A stretch of DNA of 64,000 nucleotides, taken from positions 1,302,001 through 1,366,000 of the forward strand of contig CM074695.1 of NCBI GenBank assembly GCA_037367355.1. The letters are read 5' to 3'. A program made the translations under genes and the position numbers. This document shows positions 10,670 to 21,445 of this stretch, in pieces. Under the pieces are notes generated by a model. It searched no databases and was not told the DNA's origin. It saw only the letters and a program-made list of their open reading frames with translations. Source of the DNA: Neoscytalidium dimidiatum. Taxonomy: Eukaryota > Ascomycota > Dothideomycetes > Botryosphaeriales > Botryosphaeriaceae. Position 1 is the stretch's first letter; each line of letters starts with the position of its first letter.

Positions 10670-11525
10670 GTCTGGAGAGCCCGAACGGGATGGCAGACGT
10701 GATTATGGTTGTGGTCGGGAGAACCCAAGACGGGGTGGCCGACATGATGGTTGCGCTGCATGTCTGGAGAATTCGACTGGGATGGCAGACGCGCTGGCAG
10801 ACGTCTGGAGAGCCCGAGCGCAATATTTGTGGGTGTGGGTGAGAGAGCCTGAGCGGGCTGAGGGATGGCTGATGCGATGATGGCGATGACAGCGGTCGAG
10901 AGAGCCCGAGATGGGATGGTCGACGAGTTTCTGGAGAGCCCGAGAGATGGCTGAGATGACCGCCTGGAGAGCCCGAATGGGATGGCAGACGTGCTGGTGA
11001 GTGCCTGGAGAGCCCGAGCGGGATGACAGACGGTATGATCGAGACGGCGGTCGGGAGAGCCCGTGATGGGATGGCCGACATGGTGCTGCTGAGTGTCTGG
11101 AGAGCCTTGAGAGGATGGCAGACAAGCGCCGGGAGAGCCCCGAAGGGATGACCGACGGGTGCCTGGAGAGCCTCAAAAGGATGGCAGACGAGGTCGTGGT
11201 CGTGGTCGTGGTCGGGAGAGCCCAAGATGGGATGGCCAACGGATGCCTGGAGAGCCCCGAAGGGATGGCAGACGAACGCTGGGAGAGCCCAAAATGGGAT
11301 GGCCGACGGGCTGGTGTGTGAGCGTCTGGAGAGCTCCAAGGGGATGGCAGACATGCGTCGGGAGAGCCCACGAAGGGATGGCCGACACGATCATGATGGT
11401 GGTCGGGAGAGCCCCAAAGGGATGACCGACGTGGTGATGATCATGATAGTCTGGAGAGCCCCAAGGAGATGGCAGACGTGCTGGTGGCGATGTTTTCGGG
11501 AGAGCCCTGTGAAGGGATGGCCGAC
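10670..11525. repeat. Array of about 20 imperfect 29-30 base hairpin units
   Basis: Each unit can be written GTCKG-GAGAGCCC-(loop)-GGGATGG-CMGAC. The outer five bases at each end pair with each other and an inner CCC...GGG pairs across a 3-5 base loop. Two kinds alternate: type A has GTCTG...CAGAC (for example 10670-10698) and type B has GTCGG...CCGAC (for example 10714-10743). Thus the fourth base pair switches between T:A and G:C with both sides changed. The unit at 10895-10924 has GTCGA...TCGAC (fifth pair G:C to A:T), and the units at 11095-11123 and 11161-11189 have inner CCT...AGG instead of CCC...GGG. Spacers vary in length (a few to ~40 bases). The same repeat falls in different frames along the array, which argues against a protein repeat even though the minus strand happens to stay open. 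Degenerate units extend back to about 10600. Confidence 0.85.
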
Positions 11526-11555
11526 GATGACTTGATAGCCTAGAGAGCCCCCACT

Positions 11556-11943
11556 CTAGTCTTCAAAGTAAACATCCACACCAGCATCACTAATGATGCC
11601 CTTAAGAGTAAGATTGACCTTCGTCACGTCCCTGTCAGCTGCCAGGGTATACGCGCGAGAAATCTTCGACGCCACGCGTTCCCGGAAACGCTGGAGAAAG
11701 CGGCGAGGAAGGCAAGTCCGCTCAATCTCGTTCACGACCCGGGCGATGTGCGCGTCCAACGCCTGCCTGGTCGCCGAGTTTTTGTCGCCCTGGAACTTGA
11801 ACCTAATCCTCGCAAGCTTGTCGATCGCGGTGACCTCCGCGCCCGTCATCTGGGTAGGAACCGGTGTGGTCCAAGTGTCGGGACCAGCACCAGGCGCAGA
11901 ATTAGGAGCAGCAGGAGCAGGACCGGCAGAGGCAGAAGCAGAG

Positions 11944-11989
<46 letters not shown>

Positions 11990-13153
11990 CAACAACAGCC
12001 TCACGACGGCAGCGACGACGAGCAGGAGGCCCGAAGCTCTCCGGAGGATTGTCATCGTCGTCGTCGTCCTCCCTGACAGCACGACCCTTCTTCTTCTGAG
12101 AAGACGACGGCACCAGAGCCGACGGGGTGCGCGAGGACGAAGGGCCCGCGTCGGCAAAGCCGGAGTTGTCGGTGGGCGGGGTGTCGAAGGGCGAGAGGGA
12201 GAACGGGGTGGACGGGCCGGGGGAGGCGCCCACGGACGAGCGCAGGCCGGGACCGCGACCAAGCTGACGGGTCGAGTTGGGCGTGGAGGGCCCGAAGGGT
12301 GACGAGAGGGGGGAAGAGAGAGGAGCGAGGGCGGAGACGGCCGGGGGACCAGCAGCAGCGACGACGGCGGCGGGGACGCGGGCGCAAGCGGTCACGACCG
12401 GGACAGGGCAGGCAGCAGGAGCGTCGGACATGGTGATGTCCTGGGGCTGGGACGACTCCCACTGGAGGCGATCCTTGCGCATGACCGCGGCCGTGAACCA
12501 CCTGCGCTCGGCCACCAGCTGGCAGTCGACGCGCTTGACGTCGCGGGGGAAGGTCGACTTGCGGGGGCGGAGACGCTGCGCGGTCACGGTTAGCTCCAGG
12601 CTTCTCATCCAAGGGGTGGGCTGGACAGCAACATACCGACAAGCTGACCTCGGGCTTGCGCGGGCGATGGGGGCTGAACTTGGCGACGGCCGGGTGAGGC
12701 TCGTCGGGGCAACGCTGCTTGCGGTCGGGTCAGTCGGATTCGTGAGTGGTGATGGTCAGGACGGGAGCTTACCTGGCGCGAGCGCGCAGTCTTCTTGCTG
12801 CCATTCTTGGCGACTTGCAGCTGCTTGAAGGCCCTGCCCACCTGGCAGAGCCCGCGGAACGACTGGATGGACTCGGAGGTGAACTCGTTCACCCCCGTCC
12901 AGTACTTGACGTCGGCCAGGTCGACCGCTTCCTCCCCCTCCTTGACCGGCATGTCCTCCGTGAGGTCCATGTTGTCGACGCCGTCGACCAGCTGGTCGGC
13001 GCCCGGCAGCCAAAGGAGAGAACTGGACGCCTCGACGCCCTCCATGGCGTCGGGGTAGGCGGCGGACTGGGAGCTGGCCTCGGGACGCGAATAGTGGTCG
13101 ACGTCCTCCATGCTGTCGGAGTAGATGGTGATGGTGTTGGTGTGAGAAGACAT
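11556..13153 (-). CDS. Unrecognised 492-aa nuclear-looking protein, three exons
   Basis: I read this as complement(join(11556..12575,12637..12714,12773..13153)). Introns: 12715-12772 (GTAAGC donor, CTGAC branch, CAG acceptor) and 12576-12636 (GTATGT donor, GCTAAC branch, CAG acceptor). Both are phase 0 and the three exons stay in one frame, which supports the model. The start is MSSHTNTITIYSDSMEDV at 13153. The N-terminus is acidic, the middle is basic (RLRPRKSTFPRDVKRV), followed by Pro/Ser/Ala-rich sequence with a KKKGR-type signal, a run of Asp and a Pro-Ala repeat encoded by a GCAGGA microsatellite (~11940-11990). The last ~100 residues look folded and helical (TGAEVTAIDKLARIRFKF onward, ending DVYFED). 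I do not know the family and infer only a likely nuclear, partly disordered protein. The hairpin array begins 30 bp past its stop. Confidence 0.7.
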
Positions 13154-13160
13154 GGTGTGT

Positions 13161-13219
13161 GAGGTTGAGATTGAGGTTGAGATTGAGATTGAGGTTGAGG
13201 TTGAGGTTGAGGTTGAGGT
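13161..13219. repeat. TTGAGR hexanucleotide microsatellite in the leader of the 492-aa gene
   Basis: About nine copies of TTGAGA/TTGAGG directly precede the minus-strand ATG at 13153, so on the sense strand the leader reads as repeated CTCAAC. Length polymorphism among isolates is likely. Confidence 0.9.
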
Positions 13220-16200
13220 TTGTTGGTGGATGGAGTGTGTGAGGAGGTAGAGGAGGATGGAGATTGAAAGAATTGGTGGAAGATGAAGTTGAGAGAAGAG
13301 GAGCAGCTCGGCTGTGGATGCAGAAGCGATCTTGGGTTTGCGGATGCGCGAAGGTGGCAAGTGGAAACCGTAGTGAGATCGCGGTGGGCAGAGCTGGTAC
13401 GGAGAGGAAGAGGAAGAGGAGCGAGCAGCACGATGGAAGAGATGTATATCGCAAAGTGTCGTCGCTGCTCGCTTAGCAGAAATGCCGATGAAGTGCATGG
13501 CGCTAGGCCAAACCATTGGCTCCTCATTGGAGGGTGGGTGTATGAGGAGCGGTTGTGAATGCATTCTGAAGACATCAAGGTTCACGTGGATGACAGTCAC
13601 TGTGGCGTATTATCGTATGGATGAATGGTAGACTGCTCATCTTAGATCTTTTTGACGGTACATGGACGCTCAAAGGCTGGAACGGGGTCGGACTCAGAAT
13701 ACCAGGCTGGCGATGGCGCTGTCTGAATTCACATACAGATCTTCCCACGGGGGCGGCCTAGCGGCGGCCCTGCGGCTGTAGCGATCCACCGGACGCGGAG
13801 AGAAAGGTCAACAGGGCGGTGGTAGGTCGGCCACAGCTACAAAAGCAATGTACCGCAGTTTTGATATCTGAGCAAGCCCGGGAGCAGCGCAATGGCTCGC
13901 GGCGCAAGCAGCAGTGCTGGCGACGATGGTTGGTCCGTGCGCATGGTGTTGACGCGCGGGCGGCGACGCACGGCATCGACCCACCAGCCTACAGCCGCGC
14001 CCCACAGCGGCTGCCCCGCAAAGCTTGGCTAGTATCGCAGCAGGCATTGGACGCCATTTCCAAGAGATCCAAGCATGCTGCAGCCGTTGGCACGCGCTCC
14101 ATTTAAGCGCGATGTCCTGGCCGCTTCCCGTCGCGCTCCAGCTAGAATGACCGACGTCGCGCGCTGCATCCAGCAACATGCTTGCAGTGACGTCATCAGC
14201 AGCTTCGCGTAGGCGGTGGACGGTTGCGCACTCTGCGACGGACGGGCAGCCGGCCGAGCGAATTCAGCGTTGGCACAGCGGCCAGCCCATATGACTGCTG
14301 CTTCTAGAGGCTGAGCTTGAGGCTGGCCCTAGTCACGCATTTCTTGCAGTGTTCAATATAGCCATCTTGATTCTGTAATCAGTCGTGCGGGCGGCGGATA
14401 GCCTCCCGTTGCTCGAATGCTTGGATCCGGAGCGCTGTCTGATCGCTGCCTGCGGCCCTCTGCCAGTCTGAGTGGCACAATCAAACGCGGCCGCGCTGGG
14501 CTGCTGGCTCGCGGCGCACTGCGCCCTTTGATCTACTGCGTGAGATTTTTCGACGCTCGGAAGGCGCTGCCCAAGCTGATGGATACGCGCTGCTTAGAAC
14601 CTCCTAACCTCCTTCAACGCATCTTCGGCACCGGATAATTGGCAAAATGCTGATTGATACTGTAGCCAGCTCCGGGCGTGGCACTGGCCGCCAGATTTCT
14701 CACTCGGTCATGACAGCGTTCCACAGATCAGCCCGTTTACCTCGACCATGGTGGCCGCTGTGGCGCCGTTGCACCGCTCTCCAGTTTCGTACGTACTACG
14801 AAACAGCCGCTCGCCAACCACCGCACTCACCAATCTTCGCCGCGCAGCCGCGCAGGACCTCGTCGCCCACCGACTCGTTGTCGCCCTGTCTACCAACGGC
14901 TCATCCGCCATGAATCCATGCGTCCAAAACACTGCTATCCTCCAAGCCCAGCCAGCGAATACCCTGCTGCCACACCGGTAAGCAGCCCCAATGACGCGAG
15001 GTCATGCTGAAGCCAACGTGCCTGCACTCGTCTTGTTAGGATATGGACTGGGCTGTGCTCTGGACGTGCCCTCACTTCGCTCACTATCATATTGAACGCG
15101 GTCTGATGCAGCTGTCTGCTTATTCATACTTGTAAGTGGTTTGGCGGTTCATTGTGGACCTTTCGATGCTTTGAGTGGCGCACTCCCGTTCATTTTGAAT
15201 GGCTGCGAGAAGGATTGGTATATGGTTGACCCGCAGGAGTTCTCTTCATACGATCTTCTCCGAAGTGACTACAAGTCCCATAGAACGGATAGCCGCTGAA
15301 GGTTTTCGGCTTGACGAAGTATAATCCACGAGCTGGAAGTTCACATGAGGCGGTGTTCTAAACAATGTTCTGACAGAGACAAATGGCTTGATGGAGTGAA
15401 AAAAAGGTAAAGACACGAGCGCTACAAGAATGCTGAAACATTCCGCAGGGAAAGCTGGGAGATCACGACTGGCTTTGGACTACGTATGCTGACTGTGATC
15501 GTACATCTTTGCGTCTTCTCCCGCTGCGTTGCGGAAAGCCAGCAAATGTCCGTGGAAGCGCGATGATCTAAAGGACAAAGTGCGGAAACTAAGGCACGCC
15601 GGCCAAAGACGATAGATCAGGGAATCCATATGAAAGTCACACCACGCGCCTTCGCAGAAAACGTAGAGGAAGCTCAACAGTGCTTCCGACTACTACCTTC
15701 CCTACCTGGATCCTAGACACTGTCGACGATACAAACGAGGCTACTTCAACACTTGGAACCGCTGCTTAAAGGGAAAAGATTCAATACTGAGGTGGTCTGA
15801 TTTGACGAAGAAACCACATGGGTGGATGGGATTCAGTCTTTGCGGCTCAAGCACTGGGATGGCAACCTTCGCAGAAAATGCTTTAGAATCTTTCATTCCC
15901 GAAACATACGGGATATCTCTTGCTCAACTGACTGCAAACGTCGTCTCTGTTGTTAGGACATGAAGACGGATCGGAAAGACTCCATGTCCTACTTCCTGGA
16001 CCAGCCTTATGAAGACGACATGCTCAACGATCGCTTCCACACAGTATCCGCTTCCACGTTTGTGTCGGTACGCGTTTGTACCCGCTGAAGCCCTGGCTGA
16101 TCAACAAGTGCAAAAAGCCCAGGGTTACGGGCAGCGAAACAAAGATCCATGACCTCCTGTATCCAAACGCATGCATCGATGAGGGACTCAGGATGACGCC

Positions 16201-16300
16201 TCCAGAATCAAATAGTTACGAGTGGAATGTATTGAGATTCTACTTATCTACCAGGTAACTCTACAGCCTTGGAGAAGGAGCTAATTTATACTGGCTGCGC
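13220..16300. other. About 3 kb without a supported gene
   Basis: 13220-13620 is probably the promoter of the minus-strand gene to its left. The rest holds only short frames on both strands with no domain, no consistent splice signals and no repeat structure that I can see. Confidence 0.45.
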
Positions 16301-18043
16301 TTACCAAACTTGGCCCTTGGCTTGCCTAATACCAATCACATTAATATCCCGCCACATAATGACTCCGACAAATCCAACAACCCAAACTGCAGTCCCCACG
16401 GCTAACATCCTCATCTGGGCATCTCCGTAGGCACGCTGGATCGCGAGACGGGTCTCGGACCCAATCGGATACGACAGCCGAACCGTGGTGTCCGCATAAA
16501 TCATCGGCAGATTCGGGAGTTCGTCGGCTGGAAGGTACTCCATGAGCCTGTTGGGCAAGACATTCTGCCAGATAGCGGCGGCAACCGTCAGGCCGATTGC
16601 GCCGCCAACGTTCCCGAACATTCCCACCACGGCGATGCAAACAGCCGCATGCTGATGCGATGCGGCAGCCAGAACGGCAATCTCATCGCAGATGATGATC
16701 GTACCCGCAGCGACGGATACGAAAATCTGGCACATAACGATGTATCCAACGTTGCCGTTGGGCTCGCGAAAGTGGATCATCAGGCCCAGGCCGAGAACGC
16801 TCAGTGGAATCCCGATGTAGAGGCAGACGGGCTTGAAGCGTCCGGTATGGTGGATGAGCGCGCCCACAGCGACGGCGCACACGACGGAGCAAACGGTGTA
16901 AGTCTGAACGACGTAGCTCGCGTTTTCAACGCTCAGGCCATTCACCACTTGCAGGAAAGAGCTGAAGTAGCTACTCCAGCACCAGAAACTGAGGAACAAC
17001 GCAGCGGAAAGAATGCAAGCGCCAGAGACGGTACGATCTATGAGAAGAGCGTAGGGCATGAAGGTGACAGGAGCAAAGAATCTTTCCCATATGCCGAAGG
17101 CAAGGACAAGAACGATTCCGATGACTAGCATGCTGATTACAAGAGGAAAGTCCCAGCCTCTTGCCTGTAGGGTGTAAAGGTTGAACGGCAAAAGAAACAG
17201 AGCGACGCCGGCAGATAGTAGAATGAGGCCGATGGCGTCGAATTGGCGACATTAGTATAGAAAGGACTCTATGAGAGTGCGACTGCTGCCGCTTTTAGTG
17301 ACAAGACCCAGCTTCTTGGCCTTGAAATAATTCTTCAGCAGAAGGCCAAAGAGCGGAAAAGCGATGGTCGGTACAAGAATTGCGAACATTCCAAAGGCCC
17401 AACGCCAGCCGGGCCCGTCCAGAAAACCTGAGGAGATCGGGCCAGCCAGCCAGCAGGTAATCAAATTCGGCGAACTGACAATGGCTTGCATCAGACCTCG
17501 GTTGCGCAGAGTGGATGTATCGGCGACAAAGACGCTTAGGCTGTATTGTATGCCATTGTTTCCGACTGTTTGGAAAATCTGGGCGGCAGCGTAGGCCTCA
17601 ACGTTGTTGCACGCAGCCATCATGATGAGCCCAACCGTAGCTAGCAATGTGCAGAAGAGATATCCTTGTGGGCGACCAAAAACGTCGAGAATCTTGGCGA
17701 GGGTGAGATTGGTGACTCCGCCGATGACACTGCTAAGGATACTAACGGTCGGCGTGAGCGAGTGCAGCGCAAAAGCGGAGGTAACGTAAGGAGTAAGGGC
17801 GCTCGTGGTGCCTGACAGCATCCCCTCAACGAAGTAGGTGAGCCAGATCACGATATAGGCGGAGATCAGAGCAGTGGTACTCCATGCTACGGTTATAGCC
17901 TCGACGTTTTGGACACCGATTTGAGCATCGGCATCTGGGGCAGAGCCATTCTTGTGATTGGAAGAACCTGAGTTTTCGTCATGGTCCAGGGTGTTGTTGG
18001 AGCCGGCTTTAGTCTCGACGTGAGCGTCAGGTAGCGGGACCAT
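16301..18043 (-). pseudogene. Siderophore iron transporter (MFS), one in-frame TAA
   Basis: This frame encodes a major-facilitator transporter of the siderophore-iron family (ARN/Mir type). Start ATG at 18043; the N-terminal ~55 residues are hydrophilic, then transmembrane helices begin. Diagnostic features are a GR-containing loop 2-3 (LDVFGRPQGY), the loop VADTSTLRNRGLMQAI and the helix end GPGWRWAFGMF. The last part is RDINVIGIRQAKGQVW. The frame is one unit of 581 codons, the usual length, except that codon 264 (17252-17254) is TAA, between ESFLY and CRQFDAIGL. No intron can remove it: no AG acceptor follows within range and no donor precedes it. CAA to TAA (C to T before A) is the simplest origin. 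Either this is a young pseudogene or a sequence error; re-initiation inside the protein is unlikely to give a working transporter. The next genes upstream on the same strand include a ferric-reductase relic, consistent with an iron locus. Confidence 0.85.
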
Positions 18044-18989
18044 AACTGCTAGTGAAGAGTAGAGATGAGAGCACTCGAAGAGAGTGGTGGAGGGATGCAA
18101 TGATAAAGCAGTTTAGTGAGTCGAAAAGACTGTGAAACGTGAAAGACACAGCACATCACACAGCGAGACGTAGGGTATTTGTGGCTTAAGCTCCTGAGAT
18201 CTAGATAAATAATTGATGCCCCACTGATGGATAAATTGAGGGGGATCTCGCCTGGGCAGTACATCCTGAAATGGTTGAGACGGGGGAATCGATGATTCCA
18301 AAGCTGAACCTTCGCTAGAAATCATGGTACGACAGAATTCCATACAAACGAATGTCATAGATGCCGGGGATTGTGGCCAATCAGCGAACGCGAGGGGGCC
18401 TCGACGAGATCATTCATGTCCGATCTTGGCATCGTGCCCTTTACGTCAAATATTAACCAGGAGATGCGCTATATTACCGATTGTGACCCCTCTTGTTAAC
18501 TTCAAAACCCGGGAACGTAGCCTCTTGAAAAAATTGAGTAACTTGCTCATCTCCAAGCTTCCCACAGCAATCTGCACAGAGCTGCTAAGTCGGTGGAGAT
18601 CTCTATCATTTGATGACTCGCGAGAATTGTCCAGTGCCGCACAACAACACGTTCCACTCAGCCTCCGCTTTTCAAATGCACCTATCATTTCTGTCAAGCT
18701 AATGATCGACCCAGGCGATAATCTTGTCGTCATCTACCGTTCACTTGAGCGACGCTCAAAATTTCATCAAAGGTTATCGTTCGCATTAGATGTTGCTAAG
18801 TATGGACTCTTAGCCGACATGCTCTCCCAGAGTCCGTAGAGCGCTTCATCATTATTTTCTACAAGCCGCCGCTTCACGAAAGAATATGCGGGACTCAGGA
18901 GGGAGAAGGCAAAGCGCATTAAGTAAGTAGTCCTATAAATTGTTCTTTATCAGTGGTAAGGACTAGGCAAGAGAAGCAGCGGGTTTTAC
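18044..18989. other. Intergenic, promoter side of the transporter
   Basis: No coding sequence recognised. Two GATA-core motifs (AGATAA near 18203 and GGATAA near 18227) lie upstream of the transporter start; iron-dependent GATA repressors regulate such genes in fungi, but two short motifs prove little. Minus-strand sequence at about 18850-18930 could be a C-terminal exon of the next gene after a GTAGGT/GTAAAA-type donor. Confidence 0.35.
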
Positions 18990-19598
18990 CTACCCACAGA
19001 GAACTGCGAGGCCGAACGAAAGCTTTCCCAGACAGCAGTAACTTCGCTTCTTATCGCTGATCTCCGAGCAGCCTCTCTGCAAGTACCAGGGCCGGGAGCT
19101 GGGGTGCTTCAAGTCTGTAAAGTCGCCGGACATCTGAGCAGCCACACCATACATCCACAGCCCAGAGAGGATGGCATCGTAGAACACATTGATTCCTAAT
19201 GAAGACATCTTGAAGTAGAGAAGCGAAGCTCTGACAAACCAAACTACGACTCCGAGGATTGCAATAGCGAGAAGAGAGTAATCAAGTCTAAAGAATATAA
19301 GTCGATGACCAAGTTTATGCGGAGAGTTTGCGGTGCATGTGATCGCCGGAAAGAGATATGGAAAAACATACTCATGGCTCCAGACGAGAGGGATCTCAGG
19401 AGGCTCTTTATGATTGGCGGCAAAATAGACTCGAAGCCGGGGATTCGAATTCCAGCCATTCACACCGCCTATGTCCCAAAGAGCAGACCTCAGGTGTCGA
19501 GCGTAAGTGATTATATTCAGGCATAACGCAAAGATGGCAATTGGAAGTTCGGCAAGGAGAAGGAGGGCGTGGAAGTTCTCTAATTTTTTCGCTCCCAT
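18990..19598 (-). CDS. Unknown multi-pass membrane protein (about 202 aa, ends uncertain)
   Basis: I chose ATG at 19598 (MGAKKLENFHALLLL). Four hydrophobic segments are visible: LLLLAELPIAIFALCLNI near the start, a VFPYLFPAIT segment, LLAIAILGVVVWFVRAS, and LGINVFYDAILSGLWMYGV, with SFGLAVL starting a possible further one at the end. Conserved-looking polar patches include SSRPWYLQRGCSE. The frame stops right after a potential splice donor (GTAGGTAAAACC, minus), so a short C-terminal exon may follow at about 18850-18930. No family is assigned. It lies between two damaged iron-uptake genes on the same strand; whether it belongs to that locus is unknown. Confidence 0.5.
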   Translation of the reverse strand: MGAKKLENFHALLLLAELPIAIFALCLNIITYARHLRSALWDIGGVNGWNSNPRLRVYFAANHKEPPEIPLVWSHEYVFPYLFPAITCTANSPHKLGHRLIFFRLDYSLLAIAILGVVVWFVRASLLYFKMSSLGINVFYDAILSGLWMYGVAAQMSGDFTDLKHPSSRPWYLQRGCSEISDKKRSYCCLGKLSFGLAVLCG

Positions 19599-19879
19599 TG
19601 TTGAAGAGTGCATCGGATGCGTCGATTGGAAGAACATTCGCTGCCAGGTCAAGTGGAAAGATCGGTTCCTCGTTGAATAAAGGTCCGTTGGCAAATCGTA
19701 TACTTGCACAAATAATTAAGGCCCATGGCGGCGCTCCTGCAGCCATGTGACGAACAGCGATGTGATGTGATACGGGCGTTGGTTGTATTTGGAGAGCGCA
19801 ACGCGCGCAAATCTGCTCAAGTCAGATGATTTTAGACGACTGGTGGAGCAGACAGTACCGCGTAACGATGGAACTCAAT

Positions 19880-21445
19880 CCAAAGAAACTGTTCGGATTA
19901 AAACCAAACCCCCCACCCCACAAAACCCACAGGCCGATGATGAATCCAAACGAATAGGCGCCGGTGGCGTAGGCAGCCCACCAAGATCGCCACACGCATC
20001 CTTCCACTCGCCATCCACTTTCTTCGCGACAGGCCCCCTTCCCGCCGCCAGTCACGTACACACCCACCACCACTCTCTCCCTCCCGCCCGCGCCACCGCG
20101 TCCTCCGACTCCCGCCTCGCCCACCCGATGCACTCCACCGACCGCACGATCCATACCAGCCGCACGACTCGCACGCGTACACGCCGGCTCTGCCGCTCGT
20201 CGCCGTCGCCCTGCAGCTGCATGGCCGCAGCCAGGTGCAGGCGAGGTGCGTGGCCGCCGTGGGGGCCGTCGACGAGGGTGTAGATGCGACGGGGTAGGGG
20301 TCTTGCTGTGGTTACACCGGTGACAGTGGCAGTAGTAGCGGGGTCTGGAAGAGGGTGGCGTCGGAGTCGGTGCGGAGGGCAAGATGGCTAGCGAAGCCGT
20401 CGCGGGCGCGGATGAGGAAGAGGAAGAAGTTGGTGTTCTAGGTTGAGTGGCGCGGGACCGCTGTTGGTGCTGGTGTATGAATAGAGGCGATAATGAAGGG
20501 GTGGTTGTCCAGCAGGGACAGGGACCGCATACGGAGGAGGGCGTGGTGGCCTAGTCGCCAGCGCATTTGCGGAGGGACTCCGATATTCACTTTGATCACG
20601 TTCCCTGGTAGGCGCTCGATGGAGGTGGGGGAGCCGCGGACCGGCGATTTGCTGGTGCAGACACGGAGGAAGCTTTGCACGCACAGGATGTCAACGGTCA
20701 CGTACACATGGTTCGGCTAAGCTGTTATCAAAATGATCTGAGCTGCCATAGGAAGCGGGAGAAAGGAACTCACAGAGATGTATTCCCCCTTAATATGCCA
20801 TCCAAGGATGCCAATAAGGGCAAGCCCTAGGAATAGGTGGGTGTAAACAAAGAGTTCGTAGATTCTACGACAGACCAGAGGAACAGCGAGAGATATCATG
20901 ATGAGGAAAATGAAGTAAAGAATAGTGCCCAACAGCTTTTTAAAAGGTCAGAAAGTACAAAATGAAAAGTCGGCGACATGACTAACCTCTCGCTTTTGAT
21001 CAATGTACAGTTGGACGAGGTAGTTGAATCCGCCGTCCAAAGGGGCGTAAATATATGGAATCTATCCAAAGTCATTAGCAGAGACTTCTTACATCTGTCA
21101 GTAAATTCTTACCATATGAATCGTAGCGAAGGCAAACATGAGCCCTCCCACGTATCTATGGAATATTTAAGTTTGATGAAGCAAACTCCGGTCAACAACG
21201 TGATGAGGTTGACTTTTCCTCCAAGTGCGATCAGAAGAGGCATTAAAGCGGTGATACATAGTGCCTATCGCACTGAAAGAGGCGGGGATTCAAAGCGGAA
21301 GTGCGAACGAAGGTACGGCTGCTCTGGAAATATAACAGCAGCACAGAAATTAGCGGAGGTGGAAAATAGAGCCAAGATCGCAAACGACGGTAGCCCTAAG
21401 CGTTTCAGGCAGTCAGAGAAGCGTCGGTAAGCTACGGGCACTTGT
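19880..21445 (-). pseudogene. Ferric reductase (FRE-type) pseudogene
   Basis: The minus strand carries pieces of a ferric reductase in the right order: a membrane segment (YRRFSDCLKRLGLP ... FPEQPYLRSHFRF, ~21430-21280), LMPLLIALGGKVNLITLLTG, then FHRYVGGLMFAFATIH with a haem-helix His, and DGGFNYLVQLY. Next come RRIYELFVYTHLFLGLALIG with His, an FAD-binding segment (LPGNVIKVNIGV ... DNHPFIIASI, ~20590-20490), FLIRARDGF, LVDGPHGG and an NAD-binding stretch (VRLVWIVRSVE). Two proper introns survive: 21062-21112 (GTAAG, GCTAATG, TAG) and 20936-20986 (GTTAG, CTGACC, AAG). Damage includes TAG at 21265-21267, a one-base loss near 21165-21170 before FHRYVGG, TAG just before NTNFFLFLIRARDGF (~20440), and frame changes in the FAD/NAD domain. 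Intact enzymes reduce ferric iron at the plasma membrane. The N-terminal end upstream of 21445 is not resolved. Confidence 0.8.

Noticed and set aside
10272..11354. 360-codon open frame on minus across the hairpin array
   Set aside because: The same DNA repeat is read in different frames along it, giving unrelated peptide repeats; it is open because the minus strand of the repeat lacks stop triplets, not because of coding constraint.
18195..18235. GATA motifs as iron-repressor sites upstream of the siderophore transporter
   Set aside because: AGATAA and GGATAA cores are present but neither matches the longer ATCWGATAA form; such short words are expected by chance in AT-rich sequence.
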